Assembly: GCF_033118175.1 (NCBI RefSeq)
Contig: NC_083696.1
Location: 34,519,001 to 34,583,000 of the forward strand
Reading direction: 5' to 3'
Origin: Dama dama
Lineage: Eukaryota; Chordata; Mammalia; Artiodactyla; Cervidae
Length of the DNA stretch: 64,000 bases
How positions within the stretch are numbered: the stretch's first letter is position 1; every line of letters starts with the position of its first letter. Positions 1-10,129 of this stretch are shown piece after piece. The position numbers were made by a program, and so were the translations under genes. The notes below the pieces were generated by a model, which did not search any database, was not told the DNA's origin, and was given only the letters and a program-made list of their open reading frames with translations.

Positions 1-330
1 CTGCAGCATCTTCCTTATTGATCTTCATCTAACCCATCCTCTAAACTCCTGCTGGAGCCATCACCCTTATTAGAAGTAGTTTCTAGACCCTTCCCCATTG
101 ACTGTGGAGTAGAGTCCAGCCCTGAAAGGTGTTCATGGCTCCTCACAATCTGGTCCACACTCACCATATTTCCCTCCATTGGTCCTGCCTGGCCCTCTCC
201 TCATTCTGTGGCTGCAGCTCTCCACCCACCCCCCACCCAGTACTGCAGACCCACACAGGATCCTCTCTGCTGTTTCCTCTGCTCCACCGGCCCAGTCCAT
301 ACTGTTTTGTCAAGTGGCTCCTCCCCTATG
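1..330 (+). mobile_element. Possible L2 LINE fragment (sense)
   Basis: Phrases such as the CTCACAATCTGGTCCACACT block around 142 resemble the ORF2 3' part of mammalian L2 (CR1 clade) in sense orientation. The match is by memory and diverged, so the family call is weak. The reading frame running through it is not gene-like. Confidence 0.35.
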
Positions 331-394
331 ACATGCTCCTGGCTCTGAAGAAAGTACTGATAGCTTTCTTTTCTTTCACTCTTGCATTTATTCT

Positions 395-540
395 TTTTAT
401 CTTTATTGAGATATAATTATATACAACCGTGTATACATTTAAGATGCCCAGTGTATTGATTTGATACATTTATATGGTACAAAATGATGATCACCATAGA
501 GTTAGCTAACACTTCCCTCCCATCACTGAGGGAATCTGGG
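395..540 (-). mobile_element. Old L1 3'-UTR fragment (antisense)
   Basis: The block TTTATTGAGATATAATTATA and the following text about crossing to ATGATGATCACC is the reverse complement of the 3' end seen in old mammalian L1 families. The same block recurs in this window near 15225, 29160, 30055 and 51660. Confidence 0.55.
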
Positions 541-580
541 TTAACTGATAGAATTAACTGATAGATTAACTGATAGAATC
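541..580. repeat. Short tandem repeat, unit about 13 bp
   Basis: A unit close to TTAACTGATAGAA occurs three times in a row with small length changes. It separates the old L1 fragment from the target-site copy of the L1-BT insertion. Confidence 0.7.
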
Positions 581-643
581 TGGATTACCAGAAAATGAAA
601 AGAAAAAGAATCCTAGAAGACAAAACATTAAGCTCATTCATTT

Positions 644-658
644 CAAAAGTTAATACCT
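644..658. repeat. Target-site duplication, left copy
   Basis: CAAAAGTTAATACCT here is repeated exactly at 1200-1214, on the far side of the L1-BT insertion. A perfect 15 bp direct repeat next to an A-rich tail is typical of L1 target-primed integration and marks the insertion as fairly young. Confidence 0.85.
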
Positions 659-1199
659 CGAAACATCCCACCCTCGCCTTCTCCCACAGAGTCCAAAAGT
701 CTGTTCTGTACATCTGTGTCTCTTTTTCTGTTTTGCATATAGGGTTATCATTACGATCTTTCTAAATTCCATATATATGTGTTAGTATGCTGTAATGATC
801 TTTATCTTTCTGGCTTACTTCACTCTGTATAATGGGCTCCAGTTTCATCCATCTCATTAGAACTGCTTCAAATGAATTCTTTTTAACAGCTGAGTAATAT
901 TCCATGGTGTATATGTACCACAGCTTCCTTATCCATTCGTCTACTGATGGGCATCTAGGTTGCTTCCATGTCCTGGCTATTGAAACAGATCACCAGCCCA
1001 GGTGGGATGCATGAGACAAGTGCTCGGGCCTGGTGCACTGGGAAGACCCAGAGGAATCGGGTGGAGACGGAGGTGGGAGAGGGGATCGGGATGGGGAATA
1101 CATGTAACTCCATGGCTGATTCATGTCAATGTATGACAAAACCCACTGCAATGTTGTGAAGTAATTAGCCTCCAACTAATAAAAATAAATGAAAAAAAA
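659..1199 (+). mobile_element. L1-BT 3' end with inverted 5' part
   Basis: Two L1-BT pieces lie head to head between 15 bp target duplications. Bases 659 to about 981 are the reverse complement of the end of ORF2 and the first part of the 3' UTR. Bases from about 985 to 1199 are the sense 3' UTR ending in an A-rich tail. Compared with the colinear L1-BT copy at 38042-39385, about 40 bases are missing between the two pieces. This arrangement is the known product of twin priming during L1 integration. No coding capacity remains. Confidence 0.85.
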
Positions 1200-1214
1200 C
1201 AAAAGTTAATACCT
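1200..1214. repeat. Target-site duplication, right copy
   Basis: Exact copy of 644-658, directly after the A-rich L1-BT tail. Confidence 0.85.
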
Positions 1215-1690
1215 TTTCTCCTGAAGCTCTAGAGAAGTTTCCAGCATCATACGTTGGAACTTAACTGGGAAGGTAATTTAAGCAAATGCTGTGTATCATT
1301 CTTCATCTTTAGATTTTCCATTAAGTATATGAAATCAGTCTTTAGTTGTTAAGATTCTGTGTTCATGAGAAATTATCACTAAGCTTTTGTTCTAAATTTA
1401 TGAGCTAAAGGTTCCAAGAAAATGCCTGCTGGGTATGTCTGAAAGAAGCTATCTGACAGTTTTAAGTGAGTGAAGTGAACAGATTAGTGTTTTAAAAAAC
1501 TTGCTTTGTATCTAGATGCCCTGAGATGGATGTGTCAGAGGGTGAGAGGGTAGCTGCATCAGACTCCAAAGAGGGTGGCGAGGTGGTGAGGAAGAAGAAT
1601 TAGGAGGTGGAATTGACAGGGTGGGTGAATGTCTAGAAAAAGGGTGATGCTGTGTTTGGGGGAGGGTATGATGTTTATTTTCGTAGGAAG
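1215..1690. other. Unique sequence, presumed FRMD3 intron
   Basis: No gene, RNA or repeat was recognised. Base composition is ordinary, and no reading frame has coding features. Confidence 0.5.
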
Positions 1691-1800
1691 TAGCTTCTAA
1701 TCTTTAAGCCTCTGTTTCCTTATCTGTAAAATTTATACATAATAACCCTAGTTAACAGGGTTGTCATGAGTATTAATTGACACATAGCAATAGAAAATAC
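1690..1800 (+). mobile_element. MIR SINE fragment (sense)
   Basis: GCCTCTGTTTCCTTATCTGT followed by a run of AATAA, a GGGTTGTCATGAG block and ATTAATTGACACATAG matches the 3' half of mammalian MIR. Confidence 0.65.
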
Positions 1801-2169
1801 ATTTTTTTACTATGAAAAAGACAAAGATACTCTGAAAAATAAGATCAGCATCCCCAAGAGAATGTATATTAAGGGCTTAGACCAAAGCCTGCTGCAAACC
1901 TATCATCACTGTAAAGCAAAAGTAATGAAAACTCTGACTTGGGGGCCAGAAAGGAACCCCTAAATAAACTTCTATACAGAAGCATTCAGTATATGATAAG
2001 GTACCTTTGCAACACTGGATCCTTCTATCTCCTCTTCAGATGTAGGGTAAACTATCACCCTAAGACGATCTTTCCACAACAGCCCCATCTGAAGCTTTAC
2101 CCCCAAAACCCCACTCCTGCCAAGTTATCAGTGATGAATCCTGTTAGCACTCATGTTATCTCGTCTGTG
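1801..2169. other. Unique sequence, nothing recognised
   Basis: No supported gene or repeat. A 126-codon open frame crosses 1939-2319, but it runs into the L2 fragment and has no recognisable protein similarity. Confidence 0.45.
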
Positions 2170-2320
2170 TGCTGGTTTACTTGTTGCACATCTGTATCAC
2201 CCTCCAGGATGGGGCCAAGACCACAATCAGGCTCAGACTCAACTGTATTCCAAGTGTCTGGGCCAGTGCCTGGCACACTGAAGCGCTCCGGGAGTGTCTG
2301 TTGGATGAAGGAAAGATGAG
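2170..2320 (+). mobile_element. L2 LINE 3' end (sense)
   Basis: GTGTCTGGGCCAGTGCCTGG followed by CACACTGAAGCGCTC and TGTTGGATGAAGGA matches the L2 3' end (GCCTGGCACATAGTAGGTGC type). Confidence 0.55.
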
Positions 2321-2482
2321 CCATCCAGTTTGTGAACTGGCTCACATGGATGCAGGCTTGTCTGTGTTCAAGGAGAATCTTCTAAAGCAGCCCTTCGCGG
2401 GTACTCTCTCAGAAGAGAAGGGAGGGAGAGCATGGACAAACAGCTTGCTCAGATCTTGGTAAATCGCACTCAGAAAGTCAGT

Positions 2483-2980
2483 TGTTGTTTATTTGCTCAG
2501 TTGTGTCTGACTCTTTGCAACCCCATGGACTGCAGCACACCAGGCTTCCCTGTCCTTCACTGTCTCCTAGAGTTTGCTCAAACTCATATTTATTGAGTCA
2601 GTAATGCTATCCAGTCATCTCATCCTCTGTCATCCCCTTCTCCTGCCCTCAATCTTTTTTAGCATCAGGGTCTTTTCCAGTGAGTCAGCTCTTCACATCA
2701 GGTGGCCAAAGTATTGGAGCTTCAGCTTCATCATCAGTCCTTCCAATGAATATTCAGGACTGATCTCCTTTAGGATTGATAGGCTGGATCTCCTTGCAGT
2801 CCAAGGGATTCTCAAGAGTCTTCTCCAACACCACAGTTCAAAAACATCAATTAATTCTTCAGTGCTCAGTCTTCTTTAGAGTCCAACTCTCACATCCATA
2901 CATGACAACTGGAAAAACCACAGCTTTGACTAGATGGACCTTTGTCAGGGGAGTGATAGCTCTGATTTTTAATACAGTAC
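2483..2980 (-). mobile_element. BovB LINE 3' fragment (antisense)
   Basis: Starts with the reverse complement of the BovB 3' end (GCTCAGTTGTGTCTGACTC) and runs through the C-terminal part of the reverse-transcriptase ORF to about the GTGATAGCTCTGATTTTTAA block. The same 500 bases recur at 10130, 18050-18440 (opposite strand), 25092, 45790, 55150 and 59505. It is truncated at its 5' end and its frames are broken. Confidence 0.9.
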
Positions 2981-3644
2981 AGAAAAAATACAGTTTTAAA
3001 AGTTTCAAAACATCACACGGAATGATATATAGCACAACACATTGGTATTTTTGGCTTTGAGGTTAAAATTTCATACTCAATTATGACTTCTCTAGGCCTC
3101 ACCAACTTGTAAATATTTTAACTATGCTTGCAACCCTTTGAACTTAAAACTCCTGCAGGTCTGGTAGGAAACAGCAAATGTCAGCAGCAATTTTCTCTGG
3201 GCTGTCAGCTTTGAGGGACTACTGGGATCTCCTTCACCCATTTCCTACCTTCTGATAGTTCTCTACTTCCCTGTACTGTGCAGGTAGTGCTTTTTTGATA
3301 ATAATAATAACTACCACCTAAGATTTATTTTCAAGAATATTAATTCTGTAAGTCTGGGGTAAAAAAGTCAGGATCAGAACACCAGGAGGCAAGAAGTGAA
3401 AGCAGAGCAGTGTCTGATGGAGTGTCCAGTCTGTTTTTCCTGCCTGTCTAGAAATCATCACCAGTGGTCTGAGCAGACAGCAAGAGCACTGTGACACTCC
3501 GTCCCCCCTTACGTCTCTCTTACTGTCTCTCCCTCTCTTGTCTGTCCCTCTCTGACACAGCTCGCATAAGCTCCCTATTTAGAGATGCCATAGTTGTCAG
3601 TCTATCGGATGGTCAGGGAAACAGATGAGTCCTATGTTAGAATC
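2981..3644. other. Unique sequence, nothing recognised
   Basis: Contains an ATAATAATAATAAC run near 3299 that may be the tail of an old MIR. No gene-like frame was found. Confidence 0.4.
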
Positions 3645-3652
3645 CTCTACAG

Positions 3653-3836
3653 CAGGGATCCCCAACCTCCGGGATCTAATGCCTGATGATCTGGGGTGGA
3701 GCGCATGTAATAATAGAAATAAAGTGCACAATAAATGTAATGAGCTTGAGTCATCCCGAAACCATCCCTTCCCATCTGTGGAAAAACTGTCTTCCATGAA
3801 ACGGGTCCCTGCTACCAGAAAGATTGGGGACCACTG
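3653..3836. mobile_element. Nonautonomous hAT (MER1-type) DNA transposon
   Basis: The left end CAGGGATCCCCAACCT and the reverse complement of the right end CAGTGGTCCCCAATCT form terminal inverted repeats with few mismatches. The element is flanked by an 8 bp near-perfect duplication, CTCTACAG at 3645-3652 and CTCTATAG at 3837-3844, the target size expected of hAT transposases. At 184 bp it is too short to code and would have been moved by a transposase in trans. Confidence 0.8.
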
Positions 3837-3844
3837 CTCTATAG

Positions 3845-4139
3845 CCACGAAGTTCATGTGAAGAGTGCTCTCTTTCCCCACAGTGGTGTTGAGGAGAGCC
3901 CAGCTGCGCTGTTTGAATTCTGTTTTGTCTGCAGCTGTAATTCTCCAGGAGGTTTATTGGCCCATCTCCCACCACTGCATGTGATGACTGGCCCCACCCA
4001 GCAGGACTCTTGTGTTACAGGGAGGAGGCACTCAATGAGTGCTTCATCTGATAAGGGAGATAATAAGAGGAAGAGTATCCAATATGCCAAAGTGTCTTAC
4101 ACATTTTCAGGGTTTTTTCCATGAGTTACTATAATTTGA
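3845..4139. other. Unique sequence, nothing recognised
   Basis: Overlapping frames on both strands occur here, but none has a start context, splice sites or similarity I recognise. Confidence 0.4.
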
Positions 4140-4240
4140 GACTCATGACCATTTCTTTGAAATGGATAGGACAGATAATGTTGTCTCATTTTACAAAGGA
4201 GGAAATTGAATTATACAAATGATTGACTACCTGGTCGAAT
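4140..4240 (-). mobile_element. MIR SINE fragment (antisense)
   Basis: GTCTCATTTTACAAAGGAGG followed by AAATTGAA is the antisense of the MIR block GCCTCAGTTTCCTCATCTGTAAAATG. Confidence 0.5.
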
Positions 4241-4389
4241 AGCCCTATCACTTAGTGGTGCTGGGAACTGCTTCCATTTCTTGTTATTATATACCCAAGA
4301 ATATACCCATTGTATCACAAAATATTTTATAACATTACCATGTTTCATTATATGATAAATATGTTACAGTGCCAAGGATTTTCACATAA

Positions 4390-4468
4390 TTTAGACATCA
4401 AATAAATTTAGGCATCAAATAAACTGAGATACAATAAAGTATCAAGTAACTGATACTTGATGTCTAAA
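4390..4468. repeat. Nested inverted repeat in AT-rich sequence
   Basis: TTTAGACATCAA at 4390-4401 and its exact reverse complement TTGATGTCTAAA at 4457-4468 enclose a second stem, AGTATCA at 4438-4444 with TGATACT at 4451-4457. The rest of 4241-4640 is AT-rich with no gene or named repeat recognised. Confidence 0.7.
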
Positions 4469-4654
4469 TTTATTATGAAGAACATTTAATGTGTGTAATA
4501 ACTTTTTATTATCTTCCCAATGGGAGCTAGCAGTCAGCTAAAATTTCAGTGAATCTCCATAACTATTTTAACTAAAAGCCAAATCCACTACACCTGTGAA
4601 ACCTGTTAGTTTTCAAAATAACTAATAAGGTAAATGATATTGATGATGATAGAG

Positions 4655-4810
4655 TCGCTAGCATTTACTGTGTCTGCTACTTATCAGGCACTCGGTTACA
4701 TGAATGTCAACATCAGTCCTATTTTACAGGCAGAAAACTACACTTCAACAAGCTTATATAGCTTTCCCGAGGTCACAGGGCAGGGCAGGTAAACTTAACA
4801 GCCTGCAATG
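4655..4810 (-). mobile_element. MIR SINE (antisense)
   Basis: GCATTTACTGTGTCTGCTAC, a TTTTACAGGCAGAAAACTAC block and AGGTCACAGGGCAGG together give the antisense MIR layout. Confidence 0.6.
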
Positions 4811-4999
4811 CTGTTTCCTATTTAGGGAAAAGTAACCAGAAATGTTAGATGGCTGACAGAAGGGAGAAAATACAGACTATTTAAAATCCTCACTGTCTTT
4901 CCCTTGAGTAAAGGAGAGAAAGGAATGAGCATGTGCTGGGGAAAAAATCTGTAATTTTTCCTGAGTAATTCCTGTGATAGCCCCTGATCTGAACATGCC

Positions 5000-5130
5000 T
5001 CATGGATCACCTTCATTAATCCTCCTAGCAGCCCTGGGAGATAGGTCCTGCCTTTGCTCTGCTCATTTTACAGGCATGGAAACTGAAATCAGATAAATGG
5101 TACAACCAGGATTAGGACCCAGAGGTTGTG
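5000..5130 (-). mobile_element. MIR SINE (antisense)
   Basis: TTAATCCTCCTAGCAGCCCT, then TCATTTTACAGGCATGGAAA and GGATTAGGACCCAGAGGTTG match antisense MIR, including the CCTGGGTTC-type end. Confidence 0.65.
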
Positions 5131-5164
5131 CCTTTACTTTTACTTTCTGTAACTCCTTTAAGTT

Positions 5165-5280
5165 CTCCTTCATCAACCAGCAGCCAGCACTATGCAAGGC
5201 ATTTGATATATACAATCTCATTTCTTTGTCCTAACACCCGTAGGAAATTTATTGCCTCCATTTTTGGATGCCCTAGGGTT
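5165..5280 (-). mobile_element. MIR SINE fragment (antisense)
   Basis: GCACTATGCAAGGCATTTGA with TATACAATCTCATTTCTTTG resembles the antisense 3' half of MIR. It is the third antisense MIR in a row since 4655. Confidence 0.45.
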
Positions 5281-6729
5281 CCAAGTTGTGTAGTAGCTCC
5301 CAGTCACCCACAAAGCAAAGACAGACTTGTTCCCTTGCCTCAAACCTGTGCCAGCAAGTTTGTCCCCAAAGCAGACGTGAAATCCAGGCTTATGAACAGC
5401 TCTTATCATTGAACTCTCTTCCTCTGCTGTGGCTTCTGCCTGATTTATCAGTGTTTCTGGCATCTCATTGTGGAAAATCAATTCCTCTCTTCACACATAT
5501 CTGCTGCTTTCTTTAGCTTCTTGTCACTGCCCAGACATGCATTCCTGATTCTTCAAACAAACAAGACAAATCTAAACAGGAAGGGTGTTCAAGGGCATCC
5601 AAGTGTTGTGCTATTGCTGTCGGGTCTATGAGCACAGTGCCTAGAACAAGCACAAGCTTCTTGGGCAGTTTCTCCCAGAATCCTTGGCTTGGCTCTGCTT
5701 CTCTTTGTTTCATCCTCTTGAAATGTAGCCACACCTCTGGGTAGAACAGGGCAAGGTAGACAGAAGTGGCTGGGATAACATGGGACGCTGGTCCTGCTAG
5801 GTTCCTTCCCTCTAAATAAAAGCTGAAGGTCCCCGAAGAAAGAGGATAAAAGAATCATACTTAAGATCTCTGAAAAGTAACTTAAAGAGTGGGAACAACT
5901 TAAAGTAAGAAAAAAATTTTACATGCACGAGATGCAAAATATTTTTTTATCATTAGTTATAGTTACTAAAAGGAAAGGAGACACTTCAAAACTATAGTGA
6001 AACTTGAGAATTAAGAGAATAACTCTCTGTGGAAAAGAACAGATAGAAGGGATGGTGGTGGTTTTGTTTCAGGTTTTTTATTTGCTTTTAGGAGTTTTCA
6101 TTTTGTTTTTTTGTTGTTGCTTTGGGTTTTTTTTTTGGGGGGGTGGGCTGTTTGTTTAGAGTGTGCTATCAAGTCACATCATGTTGTCTTTATTTATAAT
6201 GATAAGCACACAGATTCATCTATATTCCATCCAAATAGGCAAAGGGAGGTGTTCTCAATATCTAAGGCCTGGTCTACTGCCATGCCAGTGAGCCCACATT
6301 AATCTTTAAAATCCTTGATCTGTGTTCCGGCACAGTATTGATTCATCTGGCATGGGGACTTTCTGATGTGTTTTTCAGTATCCTAAAGATTTTAAGTAGT
6401 TTTTCAGTAACTGCTGTTGGTGGCTAGTGAGGGAAGGCCTAGCAGGTACTGTCCCAGGGCCCCACCTCTGTGCAGCCTATCTTTTTATAAACGGGGATTC
6501 TGCTCAGAATTATATCAAAAAGGGAATTGCAAAGGGGTGAAAATATTGTGAATTTTTAGGAGTATTTTCCTTTCAAGTGTCAGGTTTGGAAATTGACTAA
6601 CCCTGGTGAGAGGAGGAACTGCCCTGTTGAAACTGGAACTGATAACCTGTGGGTGGGGAGAGGGAGGCCCCTGGGAGATATCTAGCAGTGACCTCCACCC
6701 ACAGTGCATAGCTGGCTTCCCCATTCTCC
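5281..6729. other. Unique sequence with a T/G-rich patch
   Basis: No gene was recognised. Bases 6096-6150 are a T- and G-rich low-complexity patch. Short frames in this interval have no recognisable products. Confidence 0.4.
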
Positions 6730-7150
6730 CCTATCAAAATTTATAGTCTGGTCTGTAGTGTACATTTCTATATAATTGAGGTCATACTGCTTACATAAAC
6801 TGCTTCTTCCAGTAATCAATATATTGCAAGCTTTCCCCCACATCATTAAACTCCTAAACATACATTTTAATGGATGTACAATATTCCATCACATGTATTT
6901 AATCATTTTCCCACTGGAAACTTAGATTGACTTTTTTTTTTTCCTTTTCGCTACAATAAATGACACTCTGATAAAAATCTTTGTCCATAAATCTTTGTCA
7001 ACATTTCTCATTATTTCCTCAGGCTAAATTCCTAAAAGTGGAATCTTTGAGTCGACAGATATCATGCTATAAAACTCAATGTATTTTGTTAAACTTTTTT
7101 CCAGAAATTCTAGATCAATTTATATTCCCACAGTGAGATATAACAATGCA
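6730..7150 (-). mobile_element. Ancient L1-type LINE remnant (antisense)
   Basis: The order of an ATATTCCATCACATG block, a TTGACTTTTT run, a CTACAATAAATGACACTC block, CCTAAAAGTGGAATC and CAATTTATATTCCCACA follows the antisense end of L1 ORF2, heavily diverged. Confidence 0.5.
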
Positions 7151-7584
7151 TAATTTCAACTGACTGCTCTGCACATAATGTTTTGTTTTGTCAAGAGAGG
7201 AGAAAAAAAAAGAATATTTTTATTAGAAAATTATCTTTTGCCCTCAGTAGCTATTTAAAGAAGAAAAATGCATACATGCATAATAGTGGGAGGAAAAATT
7301 TTTTTCCTCTAAAAATGAAAGTGAGAAAATGTACCAGCCAAGAAATAGAACTGAATGATAGTATATGGGGCACAGTTATTAATCAGCTGAAATATTTTCA
7401 AATATAGGAATTTTTCAATATTCCTAAAATATTGAAAACATTTTGCTCCCAGAACACTGACTATGGGATGCAAGTACATTTCATGCTCAGAGGTACAAGT
7501 ACAGGACTTTCAAAGTCTTGAGAGAGAGAATTAAATTATATTCAGATCCTACATTTGAAACATGAGGTTAGAAGTAGGGGTACC
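7151..7584. other. Unique A-rich sequence
   Basis: A-rich with several lysine-coding runs that create a meaningless open frame. Nothing was recognised. Confidence 0.4.
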
Positions 7585-7760
7585 AGCAGCTGTCCTTCTG
7601 GGAGACTGTCTTCTTAGTCAACTGATACTGGATGCTTAGGTTCAAATCATGGCTTTGCCACTTACTTTGTGAATTTGGTCAAGTCAGTTACTCTTTCCAG
7701 GATGCTGTTTCCTTTTCTATCCAAAAAGGGACATTTTAGCATCCTTGTGAGGACAGAGAT
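7585..7760 (+). mobile_element. MIR SINE (sense)
   Basis: GGTTCAAATCATGGCTTTGC followed by CACTTACTTTGTGAATTTGG and TCAAGTCAGTTACTC is the tRNA-related and core part of MIR. Confidence 0.75.
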
Positions 7761-7788
7761 AATGCCGTGAGGTCCTCAGCACTTTGTC

Positions 7789-8125
7789 CAGAGCCGTGTT
7801 GTCCAATATGGCAATCTCACGTGGCTGCTGAGCATTGGCAGTGCTGCTGTTGTTCGGTCGGTAAGTCGTGTCCTGCTGTTTACTGAACTGAGACATGCTG
7901 TAAGTGTGAAAATGCACACCAATTTCAAAGGCTTAGTACCAAAAAGTATCTAAACTATTTTATTATTTTGATATTGTTACATGGTGCATGATACCAGTTT
8001 AGATATCTTGGCTTCAAATAAAACACATCATTAAATTTAATTTTATTTCTTTCACTTTTCAAATGCTTCCTTTTTGTTCTTTAATGTGGCTTGCAATTTT
8101 ATTTTTATTGGAAAGCACTGCTCTA
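7789..8125. mobile_element. hAT-Charlie-like DNA transposon remnant
   Basis: The left end CAGAGCCGTGTTGTCCAATA and the reverse complement of the right end, CTAGAGCAGTGCTTTCCAAT, form diverged terminal inverted repeats of the CAGNNCAGTGTTGTCCAATAG type. Internal sequence is AT-rich and non-coding. A short BovB-like piece (TTGTTCGGTCGGTAAGTCGT) lies near 7850. No target duplication was seen. Confidence 0.6.
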
Positions 8126-9435
8126 GAACATAATAAAGATTCAAATATTTTTTTAAAGAAATCAAGGTGGATTGTTTCTCCATCACAGAGTTGCCTTGGT
8201 ATTGTTTTATTTTTGTGGGGTTGGGGAGGCATTCAGTTCCTAGGATGCTGTAGGACATTGGGCTGGGGTCCTCTGGCCTGGATGGCTTTGAATTGGCTAG
8301 GGTAAGGATGTTGTATATTATTTCATTGTTTGTCAGGGGAGTGAGTGGAGAGTTTAAAAATAGCATCCCCCTCCCTCCTCTGGCCCCATGCTGATCCCTC
8401 CTAAGTTATTTCTGTTGGCTGCATTAGGAGCCTGACATTTGATTCATTCAGTGGGCCTTGCCTCGGTCCTTTAAAACAGAATGGACAGTTAGTGAAAGGT
8501 CAAAGCCACTATGGCTGGTGGTGGCTTCCCTGGGCCATGACAGGCAGAGGAGACACGGAGAATTGAAGAAACAGTAATGGCAAAATGCTTGGTCAAGATC
8601 CAGACTCGGAGGGGTCTCCGCCTGCAGTTGGCGAACCACTGCAGCAGCAATGTGTTTGTCCGTCTGCTGAGACACAGTGCCAAGATCACAGCCAGAAACA
8701 CGGGTACGTGCCCTGCAGCCGGCTCTGGTCTGCACTCACCCGAGAATGTCAGAAGTCTGAGATAAGGATAAGGAGAAGGAGGGAGAAAGGCAGGGAGGCA
8801 GGAAGGAGAATGGGCAGGCCCTGAGGGAAGATGGGAGGGCTTCAAATGGAGGTCCTGACACTCTCCTTAAGTGACATGGTAGGAAGTCATCCTAAAGGCT
8901 AATGAATTACATGCTAGTCAGTAGCTCGGTTAGGAAGGAGGCAGTGGTGTTGTGTCCAATCCATTGGCTCAGGAATGAGGGATGATTACAGAGACGGCAG
9001 GTTGGATGATCAAAATATGCTCCTCCCTCCTTTCATTGTTTAAAGGATAAGATCTTCAAGTGCGCTTTCCTGGATGAGGCAAGACCCTCCTATATCGTCA
9101 AAGTAGAGCTGTCCTAAAGTATGGTCCTGAAATATAGTATCAGTTAAAGAATTGGGATCAAACTGAGGTTCTGCCAGTTTCCTTTTCATTGAAAATATAT
9201 TTTGTGGTCCTTGGAGAAAATGGGAATACATACATATATACAAATATATGGTTTTCACCAAATGATTAAAATTTTTAAAATCCTAGGAAATGTCTGGAAT
9301 TGGCCATGCCTCATGCACATTTGTGGAAATCACTCCTAAGTGAACTTAGTTGTATTTGTATAATGACATAGATAATAGATGATGTGTTCTTATAAGAGAT
9401 ATTTTAAAGTATAATTTTATAGAATGTTTTCCTTG
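8126..9435. other. Unique sequence with a more CpG-bearing patch
   Basis: No known gene or repeat was recognised. Bases 8560-8760 carry more CpG than their surroundings and open frames on both strands, the longest 118 codons on the minus strand. A GT follows CAGAAACACGG near 8702, but no acceptor, similarity or frame consistent with FRMD3 was found. Confidence 0.4.
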
Positions 9436-9439
9436 ACCC

Positions 9440-10121
9440 TAATGTTCCTGATAGCCAATCTGTGTACATTGACATGTAGAATGGATATAGGATTTTTTTA
9501 ATCATAAGTGGGATTGTTCAATATATATTATAGTTCTTTTTTTTTCAATTTATCATATGGCATGAAGGACTTTCCATATCAATACATATTAACCTGTATC
9601 CTTTTAAAACTGGCTGAATAATATCTTATAGTAAAAACATATCATAATTTATTTAATCACCAAATTATTACTGGAAATTGATATTTCCTATTTAGTGGTT
9701 GTAACAGACATATGCCAAGGAATGTGTGTATACAAGTATTTCTCTATGACAGATTCTTAAAAGCATAACTGCTGATTTGACGGATACACACATTTTAAAT
9801 TTTGATGGAGATGGGCAAACAAATTATCCTCTGAAAAACTAATACTCACTAAAAAGGTGAGTACAAGAATGACTTCTTCCCCACATAAGCACTAACCCTG
9901 ATGTGACCAATTTCTAAGATTGGGAAAAAAAAATGAGATTTTATTATTTTAATATACCTGTTCCTTTTTACTTGTAAAGGTGAGCATCTTTTCAGAGGAT
10001 AATTATCCATGTGCATGTCTGCTTGGAATTACTTGTTTGTGCATTTCTGTTTCATTTTTGTCCTTCCCTTATAGATTGTGGGAATTCTTATATTATCTTT
10101 TTTCCTCCTAATTTGTTCTTG
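9440..10121 (-). mobile_element. Ancient L1 remnant (antisense), part 1
   Basis: Diverged antisense L1 3' region with blocks such as GGCATGAAGGACTTTCC, ACTGGCTGAATAATATC and TTCTTAAAAGCATAACTGC. It is split by the BovB at 10130 and resumes at 11684. Confidence 0.55.
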
Positions 10122-10129
10122 GCTTTTAA
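10122..10129. repeat. Target-site duplication of BovB, left copy
   Basis: GCTTTTAA is found here and at 11676-11683, on either side of the BovB insertion into the old L1. An 8 bp direct repeat is modest evidence alone, but it coincides with both element borders. Confidence 0.55.
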
